Part shown: positions 42,599 through 50,632 of the stretch, piece after piece
Numbering within the stretch: position 1 is the first letter of the stretch
Layout of the letters: each line of letters starts with the position of its first letter
Assembly (NCBI RefSeq): GCF_900086585.1
Contig: NZ_FLKM01000009.1
Span: 1,426,001-1,490,000 of the forward strand
Direction of reading: 5' to 3'
Source of the DNA: Emergencia timonensis
Lineage (GTDB): Bacteria; Bacillota; Clostridia; Peptostreptococcales; Anaerovoracaceae
Length of the DNA stretch: 64,000 nucleotides
Made by a program: the position numbers and the translations under genes
Notes under the pieces: generated by a model
What the model was told of the DNA's origin: nothing
Seen by the model: only the letters and a program-made list of their open reading frames with translations
Database searches by the model: none

Positions 42599-44950
42599 AT
42601 GATGAAAGCACATGAGAGCCTGATTGGACAGCGAATAATCAAACCTGATGCTGCAGCAAAAGTAACTGGGGATGCAAAGTTTACCGCTGACCTTGCCGTT
42701 CACCGGACGGATTTGCTGTATGCGAAAGCCTTATTCCCGCCTTATGGGCATGCAAAGATCTTGTCCATAGACACCTCCGAAGCTGAGGCTGTGGAGGGGG
42801 TCGAGATTGTCATGACTGCCAAGGACCTGCCGACGGAAAGCAGCAACGGATATGGGCTGGATGAGCATGACAAACCAGTTTTAGCCGAAGAGAAAGTGAT
42901 CTATGAAGGCGATGCCGTAGCAATTTTGGCAGCCCGGGACTTAAAGACAGCAGAAGAAGCAGTCTCTCTGATCAAAGTGGAATATGAACCCCTGCCTGTT
43001 TACGATGATCCGAGAGAGGTCTTTGAGCGGGAAGCAGGGCTGATTCACGAAGAGCATCCATTCTCTGGCGACAGCAATATCTCCTATAGCGCAGGAATAG
43101 ATCATGGTAATATTGAAGAGGTTTTTGCAAAGGCGGATGTGGTTCTCGACAATTATTTTGAAACACCTATGGTGGATCATGCTTATCTTGAACCTGACGT
43201 CTGCATCGCAGAACCCGACCTCGTCCAGGGGGGAATCACCATCTACAGTCCGCAGCATAACGTCCAGGGGGCAAAAAAAGCCCTTTGCGGCGTCCTGGGA
43301 CTGCCGCAGAGCAAAATCCGTGTAATCAGCACCATTGTCGGCGGTGCATTTGGCGGAAAAGAGGACTCCACTTTTGACGTTTCTGCCATTGCAGGCGTGC
43401 TGGCTCTGAAAACGAGAAAGCCTGTCTATTATGAAGAGACGAGAGAGGAAGTCTTCCGCGCTACGGGGAAAAGACATGCAGCCTTTCTCCATCACAGACT
43501 TGCATCAGATAAGACGGGGCGAATCCTCGCCATAGATGTTTTTAATATCATCGACAAGGGAGCTTATCAGTCTGTAGATGCGATTCCCGATCGAACTTTA
43601 CTATATGCAGGCGGCCCTTACAAGATTTCGGCGTCTCGTGTTTCTGCTCATTCAGTTTACACCAACCACCCCTACGGCTGTGCGTTTAGAGGCCTCGGGG
43701 CGCCGCAGGCACATTTTGCCATAGAGTGTCAAATGGACATGTTGGCTCATGAGCTGGGCATGGATCCCATCGAGCTGCGCCTCAAAAATATCGTACGTGG
43801 TGGAGATGCAATTCACACGGGTCAGGTCATGCTGGAGGAACGGGGAGTCGGTCTGGAAGAATGTCTCTTGAAAGTAAAGGATGCACTGAAGTGGAATGAG
43901 AAAAGCAATCAGGGACATGGTTCAAAGAAACGAGGGAAAGGTGTAGCCTGTTTTATGTATGGAATTGGAACCGGCAGTTCTCCTGACGGTGCACACTGTA
44001 TTGTGCAGGCACAGCGGGACGGATCTGTGAATATCGGTCTATCCTCCAATGAACTGGGACAGGGCCTGCTGGTTGCCATGAAACAGATTGCAGGAGAAGC
44101 ATTGTGTGTTTCTCCTGACAAGATTCATGTGGATTATTCTGATTCATCTTCTTCACTTGAGGCGGGAGCGACGGTTTCATCCAGAACGACGACTTTGATG
44201 GGAAACGCAGTCCTGGCAGGATGTAAAACACTAAAAGAACGTTTTATCAGACACGCCGCTGAAGAAATTTTTCGAGTTGGCACCGCATCTGTTGACATGG
44301 CAGATAACCTGGTCTTTGTAAAGGGTAAGTCGGAGACAGCGATGACTTTGGGAGAAGTTATCAGCAGCGCATATAAGGCACAAGTTCCGCTGTCAGCGAT
44401 TGGCTCCTGGTTTCCACCGAGAGTTTATCCAAAGTCTGATAATACCCATGATCAGATGCACGCGTTCACCTTTGGCGCCTGCGGCGTAGAACTGGAGGTA
44501 GATACAGAAACTGGAGATTTGACGGTATTGCAATGCATACTCGCTTGTGATGTCGGCAAGGCGATCAACCCGAGCACCGTAGAAGGGCAGATGGAAGGCG
44601 GTATGGCGCAAGGAATTGGCTGGGGTATCATGGAAGAACATTTCATGGAAAATGGTAAAATGAAAAATCACACTTATCACGATTTTTTAATACCAACTGC
44701 CCTTGATCTGCCAAAGCTGGAGACCATTATCGTGGAACATCCCAATGAACTGGGTCCTTATGGTGCAAAGGGAATTGGCGAACCGCCTATCGTAGGTATC
44801 GCACCGGCAATTAGGAATGCGCTCTTTGATGCTACGGGAGTCTTCGTCAACAGTATTCCACTTACACCAGTGCGCGTAATGGCAGCGTTGAGGAAGCCCC
44901 TTGAAGGGAAACAAAGGAAGGAAGATGGAAGTGAAAGAGAAACTTGTTAA
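42599..44950 (+). CDS. Molybdenum hydroxylase large (molybdopterin-binding) subunit
   Basis: This 783-residue catalytic subunit of the xanthine dehydrogenase/aldehyde oxidase family has GQRIIKPDAAAKVTGDAKF at its start, GGAFGGKED, CAFRGLGAPQ, SSNELGQGLL and GAKGIGEPPIVGIAPAI, the last with the catalytic Glu. A GGGGAG site suits ATG 42599; the longer frame overlapping ridA is rejected. The family hydroxylates purines, nicotinate or other N-heterocycles, or aldehydes; the substrate cannot be read. It overlaps the following lipoprotein gene by 26 nt, tying the enzyme to the ABC importer. Confidence 0.9.
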   Translation: MMKAHESLIGQRIIKPDAAAKVTGDAKFTADLAVHRTDLLYAKALFPPYGHAKILSIDTSEAEAVEGVEIVMTAKDLPTESSNGYGLDEHDKPVLAEEKVIYEGDAVAILAARDLKTAEEAVSLIKVEYEPLPVYDDPREVFEREAGLIHEEHPFSGDSNISYSAGIDHGNIEEVFAKADVVLDNYFETPMVDHAYLEPDVCIAEPDLVQGGITIYSPQHNVQGAKKALCGVLGLPQSKIRVISTIVGGAFGGKEDSTFDVSAIAGVLALKTRKPVYYEETREEVFRATGKRHAAFLHHRLASDKTGRILAIDVFNIIDKGAYQSVDAIPDRTLLYAGGPYKISASRVSAHSVYTNHPYGCAFRGLGAPQAHFAIECQMDMLAHELGMDPIELRLKNIVRGGDAIHTGQVMLEERGVGLEECLLKVKDALKWNEKSNQGHGSKKRGKGVACFMYGIGTGSSPDGAHCIVQAQRDGSVNIGLSSNELGQGLLVAMKQIAGEALCVSPDKIHVDYSDSSSSLEAGATVSSRTTTLMGNAVLAGCKTLKERFIRHAAEEIFRVGTASVDMADNLVFVKGKSETAMTLGEVISSAYKAQVPLSAIGSWFPPRVYPKSDNTHDQMHAFTFGACGVELEVDTETGDLTVLQCILACDVGKAINPSTVEGQMEGGMAQGIGWGIMEEHFMENGKMKNHTYHDFLIPTALDLPKLETIIVEHPNELGPYGAKGIGEPPIVGIAPAIRNALFDATGVFVNSIPLTPVRVMAALRKPLEGKQRKEDGSERETC

Positions 44951-45977
44951 GCAAATCGCCGCTTTGCTTATGGTATTTGTTTTGCTGCTGGGTGTCTCTG
45001 CATGCAGCAATCCTGGCGGAGAGGGGACGGATGTGAAGAGTACGGAATGGGAACGCATTACTGTGACTGATCAGGCAAGCCGTGATGTGACCATTTCTGA
45101 ACGTCCGCAGAGGATTGCAAGCGGATATTATATCTCGACCTCGCTGCTGCTTGCTTTAGGTTGCCAGAATCGTCTTGTGGGCATTGAAGCGAAAGCAGAG
45201 GAACGAAACATTTATGCACTGGCGGCGCCAGAAATCATTGATCTGCCTAACATGGGATTCGCAAAGGATTTTAATTTAGAGGCATGTATCGCTCTAAAAC
45301 CTGATTTGGTCATTTTGCCAAAGAAACTACAGGAGCCAGCCAAAGCCCTTGAAGAGTTGGGAATTTCGGTCTTGCTGATTAACCCGGAGAGTGATGCGCT
45401 TTTGCAGGAGGCAATTCGCCTGATGGGCAGTGCAGTAGGGGAAGAAGAAAAGAGCGAAGCGTTGCTAGAATGTTACGAGGAGACAAACGAAAAACTGGCT
45501 GCGTCTATAAAAAATGCAGATACGCCATCGATTTATCTGGCTGGCAACAGCGATATGCTGCGTACTTGTCCCGGCGGTATGTACCAAAATACTCTGATTA
45601 AAAGTGCAGGCGGAAGGAATGTTGCTGAAGCAATCGAAGGGGATAGCTGGGCAGGCATTTCTTATGAACAGCTTTTGAACTGGAATCCGGATTATATCAT
45701 CATCGCAGCCGAAGCAAGCTACACAGCAGAGGACTTGCGGTCAGTACCGGAACTGGCTAACCTAAAGGCAGTGAAAGAAAATCATGTTCTCACGATGCCT
45801 TCTGATTTTGAAGCCTGGGACGCTCCGGTTCCATCTGGAATTTTGGGAAAACTGTGGCTATTAGCCGCGCTGCATCCCGAAGCGTACAGCTTAGAAGAAT
45901 TTCAAGAAGATGTATCGGACTTTTATGACCGATTTTATGGATTTACAGTAGACAAGGAGCTTCTTACCGTATCATGA
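44925..45977 (+). CDS. ABC importer substrate-binding lipoprotein (FecB/BtuF type)
   Basis: This 350-residue protein has a lipoprotein signal peptide, LLLGVSAC with C27 as the lipidated residue, then a Fe3+/cobalamin-type binding fold (RPQRIASGYYIST, LKPDLVILPK, WAGISYEQLLNWNPDYIII). Members bind siderophores, cobalamin, haem, or molybdate/tungstate (MolA-like). Because it sits within the molybdenum hydroxylase operon and is followed by a molybdopterin cytidylyltransferase, an oxyanion such as molybdate is the likely ligand. AAGGAAGG supports ATG 44925. Confidence 0.85.
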   Translation: MEVKEKLVKQIAALLMVFVLLLGVSACSNPGGEGTDVKSTEWERITVTDQASRDVTISERPQRIASGYYISTSLLLALGCQNRLVGIEAKAEERNIYALAAPEIIDLPNMGFAKDFNLEACIALKPDLVILPKKLQEPAKALEELGISVLLINPESDALLQEAIRLMGSAVGEEEKSEALLECYEETNEKLAASIKNADTPSIYLAGNSDMLRTCPGGMYQNTLIKSAGGRNVAEAIEGDSWAGISYEQLLNWNPDYIIIAAEASYTAEDLRSVPELANLKAVKENHVLTMPSDFEAWDAPVPSGILGKLWLLAALHPEAYSLEEFQEDVSDFYDRFYGFTVDKELLTVS

Positions 45978-46975
45978 ATAGAAAAAAAGTAAATCGGCTC
46001 ATCTGCACTTTCCTCATGTTATTGGCTTTTCTTGTGGGCGTCTCGCTATCAGTTGGAAAATATCCAATTTCCCTGCAGGATATCGTAAGAATTCTTAGGG
46101 GGCAGGAGGTCGAGCAGATGACCTATGCTGTGTTTATGACACTGCGGCTGCCACGCACTTTGATGGCAGTTCTCGCCGGCGCAGGTCTGAGTCTGGCCGG
46201 CTATATCTATCAGCTTTTATTTAAAAATATTCTGGCTTCTCCAGACATCATCGGTGTGGCAAGCGGTGCCAATGCCGGGGCCGCTTTGGGGATTGTCGTC
46301 ATGGGTGCAGGTTCCGTGCTTGTGCCCATTTATGCGTTCTTCGGCGGCATTCTTGCCGTTCTGCTCGTCATGCTGTTTGCAAAAAACGGCCACAGAAATT
46401 CACTGGCAACCATTGTCTTGTCAGGAATTGTCGTCAGTGCCATGGCAGAAGCCGTGATTATGATTTTGAAACTGCTGGCAGATCCAAACAGTGAACTGGC
46501 ACCGCTGGAATACTGGTCTATGGGCGGGCTTTCTGCCATTACAGCCTCAAAAGTGCTCTGGGTGCTGCCGTTCTTCTTACCAGGCATGGTGGCATTGTTC
46601 TTGGTGAGATATCAGATTACCATCTTGGGACTGTCCAATGAAGAAGCTTCTGCTTTAGGCGTCAGAGTGAAGATGATTCGAGGTATTGTACTGGTCGCCA
46701 CGACAGTCATCGTTTCTGCCATTGTTTCCGTTACAGGCCTGATTACCTTCATCGGTTTGGTCGCACCCCATGCTGCGAGGATGATCACGCAGAGGAGTAA
46801 TTTGCAGACTGCTGCTTTATCTTGCATTCTAGGCGGAATTCTGATGGTTTTAGCCGACTGTGCTGCAAGGGGGTTCTCGGATATAGAGATACCGATCAGT
46901 ATCTTAACATCCCTGATCGGAGCGCCGTTTTTAGTCATATTGATGATAAAAAGGAGGGATTGGCGATTTTACTAG
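45974..46975 (+). CDS. FecCD/BtuC family ABC importer permease
   Basis: This 333-residue membrane protein has about ten helices, with LRLPRTLMAVLAGAGLSLAG and the cytoplasmic GLITFIGLVAPHAARM coupling region characteristic of type II importers. ATG overlaps the lipoprotein stop as ATGA. It forms a homodimer with two copies of the following ATPase. Probable molybdate-type or metal-chelate uptake, from context. Confidence 0.92.
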   Translation: MNRKKVNRLICTFLMLLAFLVGVSLSVGKYPISLQDIVRILRGQEVEQMTYAVFMTLRLPRTLMAVLAGAGLSLAGYIYQLLFKNILASPDIIGVASGANAGAALGIVVMGAGSVLVPIYAFFGGILAVLLVMLFAKNGHRNSLATIVLSGIVVSAMAEAVIMILKLLADPNSELAPLEYWSMGGLSAITASKVLWVLPFFLPGMVALFLVRYQITILGLSNEEASALGVRVKMIRGIVLVATTVIVSAIVSVTGLITFIGLVAPHAARMITQRSNLQTAALSCILGGILMVLADCAARGFSDIEIPISILTSLIGAPFLVILMIKRRDWRFY

Positions 46976-47745
46976 AAGTTGGCAGCCTCACATTTGCTTA
47001 TGGTAAAAGAAATGTTCTGAATGGCATAAATTTGGAAGTGAAAGAAGGAAATCTATGTGCGCTGCTGGGGGAGAACGGATCAGGCAAGTCAACACTGTTG
47101 CGAATCATCTGTGGGATGGAGACCGCAGAAAAGGGAGGTGTCCTGTTATCAGGGAAAAATATACAGGATCTTTCAGCGAAAGAACGGGCCAGATTGACAG
47201 CATATTTGCCACAGCGATTTGGCGTGTATTTTGACACTGCCGTATTAGACATCGTTCTCATGGGGGCAAACCCAAACTTAAAGTTTGGACAGACGCCGAC
47301 TAAGGCACATGTTTGTCGTGCCTATGAGGCATTAGACTACTTGCACATCTCGCATTTGGCGGAAGCAAACTATATGTATCTGAGCGAAGGAGAAAAACAG
47401 ATGGTGATGATTGCCAGATGTATTGTGCAAGGCGCACCCCTGCTGCTCTTTGATGAACCGGACAGTTCTTTAGATGTGAATAACCGCTATCATATGATGC
47501 AGGTTTTGCGCAGGCTTGCAGATGAAGAAAAGCTGGGCGCTCTGCTGGTGCTGCACGATCCACAGCTGGCACTTGCTTATTGTGATAAGGTCTACCTGTT
47601 AAAGGGTGGGAAGATCTGTGCCGAGATTGAAAAAGGGGTATCCTCCGCCGATACTGTTGAGAAAAGTCTCAGGCAGGTGTTTTCAGGCATAGAGGTTTAT
47701 GAAAATGAGGGGGAATTATTTTTGGGCTATCGTCGTTCACTTTAG
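46960..47745 (+). CDS. ABC importer ATP-binding protein
   Basis: This 261-residue ATPase has Walker A GENGSGKST, Walker B LLLFDEPDSSLD and HDPQLAL as switch. The ABC signature reads LSEGEKQM rather than the usual LSGGQ, a variation seen in some FecE-like proteins. There is no ATG: AAGGAGGGA at 46951 precedes TTG 46960, which gives MAILLEVGSLTFAYG and overlaps the permease gene by 16 nt. The short spacing leaves the exact start somewhat open. It ends 4 nt into the convergent mocA gene. Confidence 0.88.
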   Translation: MAILLEVGSLTFAYGKRNVLNGINLEVKEGNLCALLGENGSGKSTLLRIICGMETAEKGGVLLSGKNIQDLSAKERARLTAYLPQRFGVYFDTAVLDIVLMGANPNLKFGQTPTKAHVCRAYEALDYLHISHLAEANYMYLSEGEKQMVMIARCIVQGAPLLLFDEPDSSLDVNNRYHMMQVLRRLADEEKLGALLVLHDPQLALAYCDKVYLLKGGKICAEIEKGVSSADTVEKSLRQVFSGIEVYENEGELFLGYRRSL

Positions 47746-48329
47746 GTGGAAACAGGCGGTAAATCCTCTTTTATGTCCACGTCTTTCAATTCCAGTGCGT
47801 TTGTGACGGTCAGATAAGAAACTGCCTCTGGGTATTTTTTTACAAGATGTTTGCCGCCATAGTAGGGTGGCAGTGAGCATAAATCTGCGAAAAACCGCTT
47901 TGGAAAGATAACCGGATTTCCACTCTGTCCCTGGCATACAGGGATGTGTATCTTTTCGGGCTCATTGTAAAATTGCCCGATCAATCTCTCGACGGTTGAT
48001 GAAGTGAGCCAGGGCTGATCGGAGGTGAAGAACATGCAGCCGTCGCTATAACGATCTATTGCATTGATGCCCAATATGATTGTTTTTGCGATATCACCGC
48101 TGGTATCGTCGTTATGCACTGGGAGATAACCGTGTTTTTCACTCATAGTCAAAATTTCGTCATAGATAGAGACGACGATGACCTCTTTGAATAGGTCCGT
48201 TGGTATGGTGATAAACAATCGTTCCACCATGGCGATACCATCAATCGGGTAAAGCAGTTTATTTTCTCCAAAACGACGGCCGCGTCCAGATGCTAAGATG
48301 ACGGCAGATAATTCTTTCTTACAAGTCAT
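47742..48329 (-). CDS. mocA: Molybdenum cofactor cytidylyltransferase-like nucleotidyltransferase
   Basis: This 195-residue GT-A fold enzyme starts with LSAVILASGRGRRFGENKLL, the nucleotide-binding motif of MobA/MocA proteins, and has FFTSDQPWL and GQSGNPVIFPKRFF. MocA transfers CMP to molybdopterin to make the dinucleotide cofactor used by xanthine-dehydrogenase-family enzymes. It is convergent with the operon that encodes such an enzyme, sharing a 4-nt overlap of 3' ends. Function as maturation factor is very plausible. Confidence 0.87.
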   Translation of the reverse strand: MTCKKELSAVILASGRGRRFGENKLLYPIDGIAMVERLFITIPTDLFKEVIVVSIYDEILTMSEKHGYLPVHNDDTSGDIAKTIILGINAIDRYSDGCMFFTSDQPWLTSSTVERLIGQFYNEPEKIHIPVCQGQSGNPVIFPKRFFADLCSLPPYYGGKHLVKKYPEAVSYLTVTNALELKDVDIKEDLPPVST

Positions 48330-48417
48330 TGGTATTTCCTCCCCTCATCCTTACAGTATACAATAAAAAGGGAACATGTAAAACGGAATTCGCATTATTT
48401 ACTTTACAGCTTTTCTA

Positions 48418-48446
48418 TTGTAGAGATCAAGACAATATGATATAAT
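48418..48446 (+). promoter_or_regulatory. Promoter of the toxin-antitoxin operon
   Basis: TTGTAG and TATAAT are 17 bp apart; the start site should lie just before or within the TTACC-GAATA-GGTAA dyad. Confidence 0.6.
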
Positions 48447-48457
48447 ATATAAAAATA

Positions 48458-48472
48458 TTACCGAATAGGTAA
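48458..48472. promoter_or_regulatory. Probable toxin-antitoxin autoregulatory operator
   Basis: TTACC-GAATA-GGTAA is a perfect inverted repeat between the -10 box and the first start codon; its right arm also supplies the AGGTAAG ribosome binding site. Such placement is typical for antitoxin autorepression. Confidence 0.6.
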
Positions 48473-48477
48473 GAAAA

Positions 48478-48831
48478 ATGGAAATAGTATATAGGGATAA
48501 AAAGACATATAAACTTTGCACAGATTTTAATTACGCAAAAAAGGAGTTGAATGTCAAAGTAGCAGAAAAATTGCATGCTTTGGTCGGTATACTGCAAAGT
48601 GCGGAAACTCTATATGACCTATCTGGCTTGTCAGCATATAGACTACATCGTTTACAAGGAAATATGGATGGGAAATTTGCATTAGACATTGCAGGGAGGA
48701 GATCTGGTTACAGACTGATCGTGATTCCACTTGACAGCAATGGAAAAGAGTGGAACTCTAATGATAAAAATTATATTTATCGTATGACAGAGATTGTTCT
48801 GATTTGGGAGGTATCAAACCATTATGAATAA
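48478..48831 (+). CDS. higB: HigB/RelE-like toxin
   Basis: This 117-residue protein of the RelE/HigB superfamily shows LYDLSGLSAYRLHRLQGN, the typical L...RLHxLxG motif, ALDIAGRRSGYRLIV, and a C-terminal strand. Family members cut ribosome-bound mRNA. It precedes and overlaps (8 nt) an HTH antitoxin gene, the toxin-first order of hig modules. It is longer than many HigB proteins but still within the range of the family. Confidence 0.8.
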   Translation: MEIVYRDKKTYKLCTDFNYAKKELNVKVAEKLHALVGILQSAETLYDLSGLSAYRLHRLQGNMDGKFALDIAGRRSGYRLIVIPLDSNGKEWNSNDKNYIYRMTEIVLIWEVSNHYE

Positions 48832-49885
48832 ACTGGAGCATGACAACATCATTGCATTCCATCCAGGGTATGTAATAAAAGATATCCTAGAGGGGGAGGG
48901 AATGTCTCAAGATGAGTTAAGTAAAAGGCTGGGAACCTCCGCTAAGACGGTGAGCAAATTGATTAATGGAAAGATTGACCTGACGAGGGAGATGGCCATG
49001 AAGCTTTCCATCGTCTTTGACACATCTGTCACCATGTGGCTTAATTTAAATCAGGATTATTTAAAAAAGAAAATTGAAATTGAGAAGAGGATATCTCAGA
49101 AAATGCAGTTCAAAACGGTGAGCCAATTAGACTATAATTATTGGGTAAGGCTGGGTGTTGTGGCAGTTTCTAATGAGGTCTGCATGCAGATCGATGAGTT
49201 ACAGAGATACTTTGGCGTAACAGATCTCAACACGATGTATGATAGAAACTTTTTACTGAAAATATCCGATTCAGCACCAGTATCAGAATCTCAGATCCTT
49301 CATGCAAATGCGTGGATCCAAACCGCAATGAACTTTGCCAAAAAAGCAAATACAGAGATTTTTGATTACAAGGGTTTGAAAAAGAAACTGACAGCCTTAC
49401 GAGATATGGCTATGAGTGACTCCAGAGAAAAATGGAATCAGATGAAAGATTTACTTTCTGCACATGGAATTGCTTTTGTATTATTGCCAACTTTGGATCA
49501 TTGTCCGGTTGAAACAGTAGTCAAATGGCTCAGCCCTGACAAGGTTCTCTTTGCGATGAGAGATAATTTAACAAATACTGGAAAGTTCTGGACTGATTTT
49601 TTTAATGGAATCGGATATATTATGGAACGTCGTCTTACGTTGACAATCGCTACGGGAATGGCTATTTATGGTGACAAAAAAGTACAAGCGGTCAAAATAA
49701 AAGCAGAAGATTTCTCTAAAGATTTTTTAATACCTAGAGATGATTATCGTATATTTTTGGAGAGTCATAGTTTTGATAGAAAATCTGTAGATGCATTTGC
49801 GGAATCTCTGCGTATTCATCCTGATATCGTGACTTTCCGTCTTCAAAATGATGGGGTGGAAATCCCGTATCTGACAGCAATTTAA
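48824..49885 (+). CDS. higA: HigA-like antitoxin with inactive ImmA/IrrE-type domain
   Basis: This 353-residue protein has a HigA helix-turn-helix (PGYVIKDILEGEGMSQDELSK, KTVSKLINGK, residues 14-65) and a long C-terminal region resembling the ImmA/IrrE metallopeptidase-like domain found in extended HigA proteins. The expected HEIGH zinc motif is replaced by NGIGY at 261-265 (KFWTDFFNGIGYIMERR), so all three catalytic/zinc positions are changed and protease activity is unlikely. The domain may keep a binding function. It presumably neutralises HigB and represses the promoter. Confidence 0.75.
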   Translation: MNKLEHDNIIAFHPGYVIKDILEGEGMSQDELSKRLGTSAKTVSKLINGKIDLTREMAMKLSIVFDTSVTMWLNLNQDYLKKKIEIEKRISQKMQFKTVSQLDYNYWVRLGVVAVSNEVCMQIDELQRYFGVTDLNTMYDRNFLLKISDSAPVSESQILHANAWIQTAMNFAKKANTEIFDYKGLKKKLTALRDMAMSDSREKWNQMKDLLSAHGIAFVLLPTLDHCPVETVVKWLSPDKVLFAMRDNLTNTGKFWTDFFNGIGYIMERRLTLTIATGMAIYGDKKVQAVKIKAEDFSKDFLIPRDDYRIFLESHSFDRKSVDAFAESLRIHPDIVTFRLQNDGVEIPYLTAI

Positions 49886-49904
49886 TGATATTTGCAATAA
49901 TGAC

Positions 49905-49932
49905 TTGCAAAAAATCGTTTTTTTGGTAAAAT
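49905..49932 (+). promoter_or_regulatory. Promoter of the T-box-led operon
   Basis: TTGCAA and TAAAAT are 16 bp apart, with the expected start just ahead of the T-box stem I. Confidence 0.6.
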
Positions 49933-49939
49933 AGCATAA

Positions 49940-50162
49940 TAGGTTAATATTTAGACGTTGAAGAAGAGGAGTAAGCGAGAAAACCCTTTACAGAGAATAA
50001 GGTCCGCAGGCTGAGAGACCTTAGAGAAACAGTATCCGCCGAAGGTTGCTTTGGAGTCTGGCTTTTTTAATGAGCGTCGCAAGGTGTTTTACACTTTGCG
50101 GAACAAAGGTGGTACCGCGGAATTTTTCGTCCTTTGCATGATATATGCAGAGGACTTTTTTA
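49940..50162 (+). promoter_or_regulatory. T-box leader, presumably valine-specific
   Basis: The invariant T-box AAAGGTGGTACCGCGG is at 50105-50120, followed by a terminator GTCCTTTGCAT/ATGCAGAGGAC (50129-50155) and a T-run. Upstream GAAGAGGAGTAA at about 49965 is the usual 5' side of stem I. The operon contains valS, so uncharged tRNA-Val is the expected ligand. GTA and GTC triplets occur in the 3' part of stem I, but I could not assign the specifier with certainty. Confidence 0.9.
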
Positions 50163-50182
50163 TTTATGATAGGAGGATCAGA

Positions 50183-50389
50183 ATGAGCAAAAAAGACAAT
50201 CGCTTTGAAATCAGAGAGACGTATTCCAACGGGCTGGCAAAGTCCTTTGAAGTCATTGTAGATAAAGAGACAGGTGTGAACTATCTGATGGTCAATACTG
50301 GTTATGGAGCCGGATTGACGCCGCTGCTTGATCGGCAGGGCAAGCCGGTCGTCAGCAGCAGAGATATCTGCGCCTTTAAAGATGAGTAA
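50183..50389 (+). CDS. DUF6440-like small protein (68 aa)
   Basis: The product MSKKDNRFEIRETYSNG... with VNYLMVNTGYGAGLTPLLD resembles the small DUF6440 family of clostridial proteins. AGGAGG 6 nt upstream supports ATG 50183; a longer frame would start inside the T-box. As first gene after the T-box it should be induced by valine starvation, although no link to tRNA charging is evident. Confidence 0.7.
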   Translation: MSKKDNRFEIRETYSNGLAKSFEVIVDKETGVNYLMVNTGYGAGLTPLLDRQGKPVVSSRDICAFKDE

Positions 50390-50415
50390 GATGTTTTAAG
50401 AAAGAAGGCGTAACG

Positions 50416-50607
50416 ATGAGACAAATTCAAAAAGTACAGATCATGACTTTGATCATACTAGTAATCACCTTGCTGATCGTGGGATTTCATATGCTCATAA
50501 TTCCTCTTTCAGACTGGATCGTGCGGATAACCGGCATCGTCATGTTGGTCAGTGTTGCAGTGTGCGCTTACAGTACGGTCAGGGTATCTCAAATAAAGAA
50601 AAAATAG
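50416..50607 (+). CDS. Small two-helix membrane protein (63 aa)
   Basis: Two hydrophobic segments (IMTLIILVITLLIVGFHMLI and ITGIVMLVSVAVCAYS) are joined by a short loop, with a basic C-terminal QIKKK. It has a GAAGGCG ribosome binding site and lies between DUF6440 and valS in the T-box operon. No family is recognised; it may be unrelated to aminoacylation. Confidence 0.65.
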   Translation: MRQIQKVQIMTLIILVITLLIVGFHMLIIPLSDWIVRITGIVMLVSVAVCAYSTVRVSQIKKK

Positions 50608-50632
50608 TAAATAGTAATAGAAAGGAAGTAAC

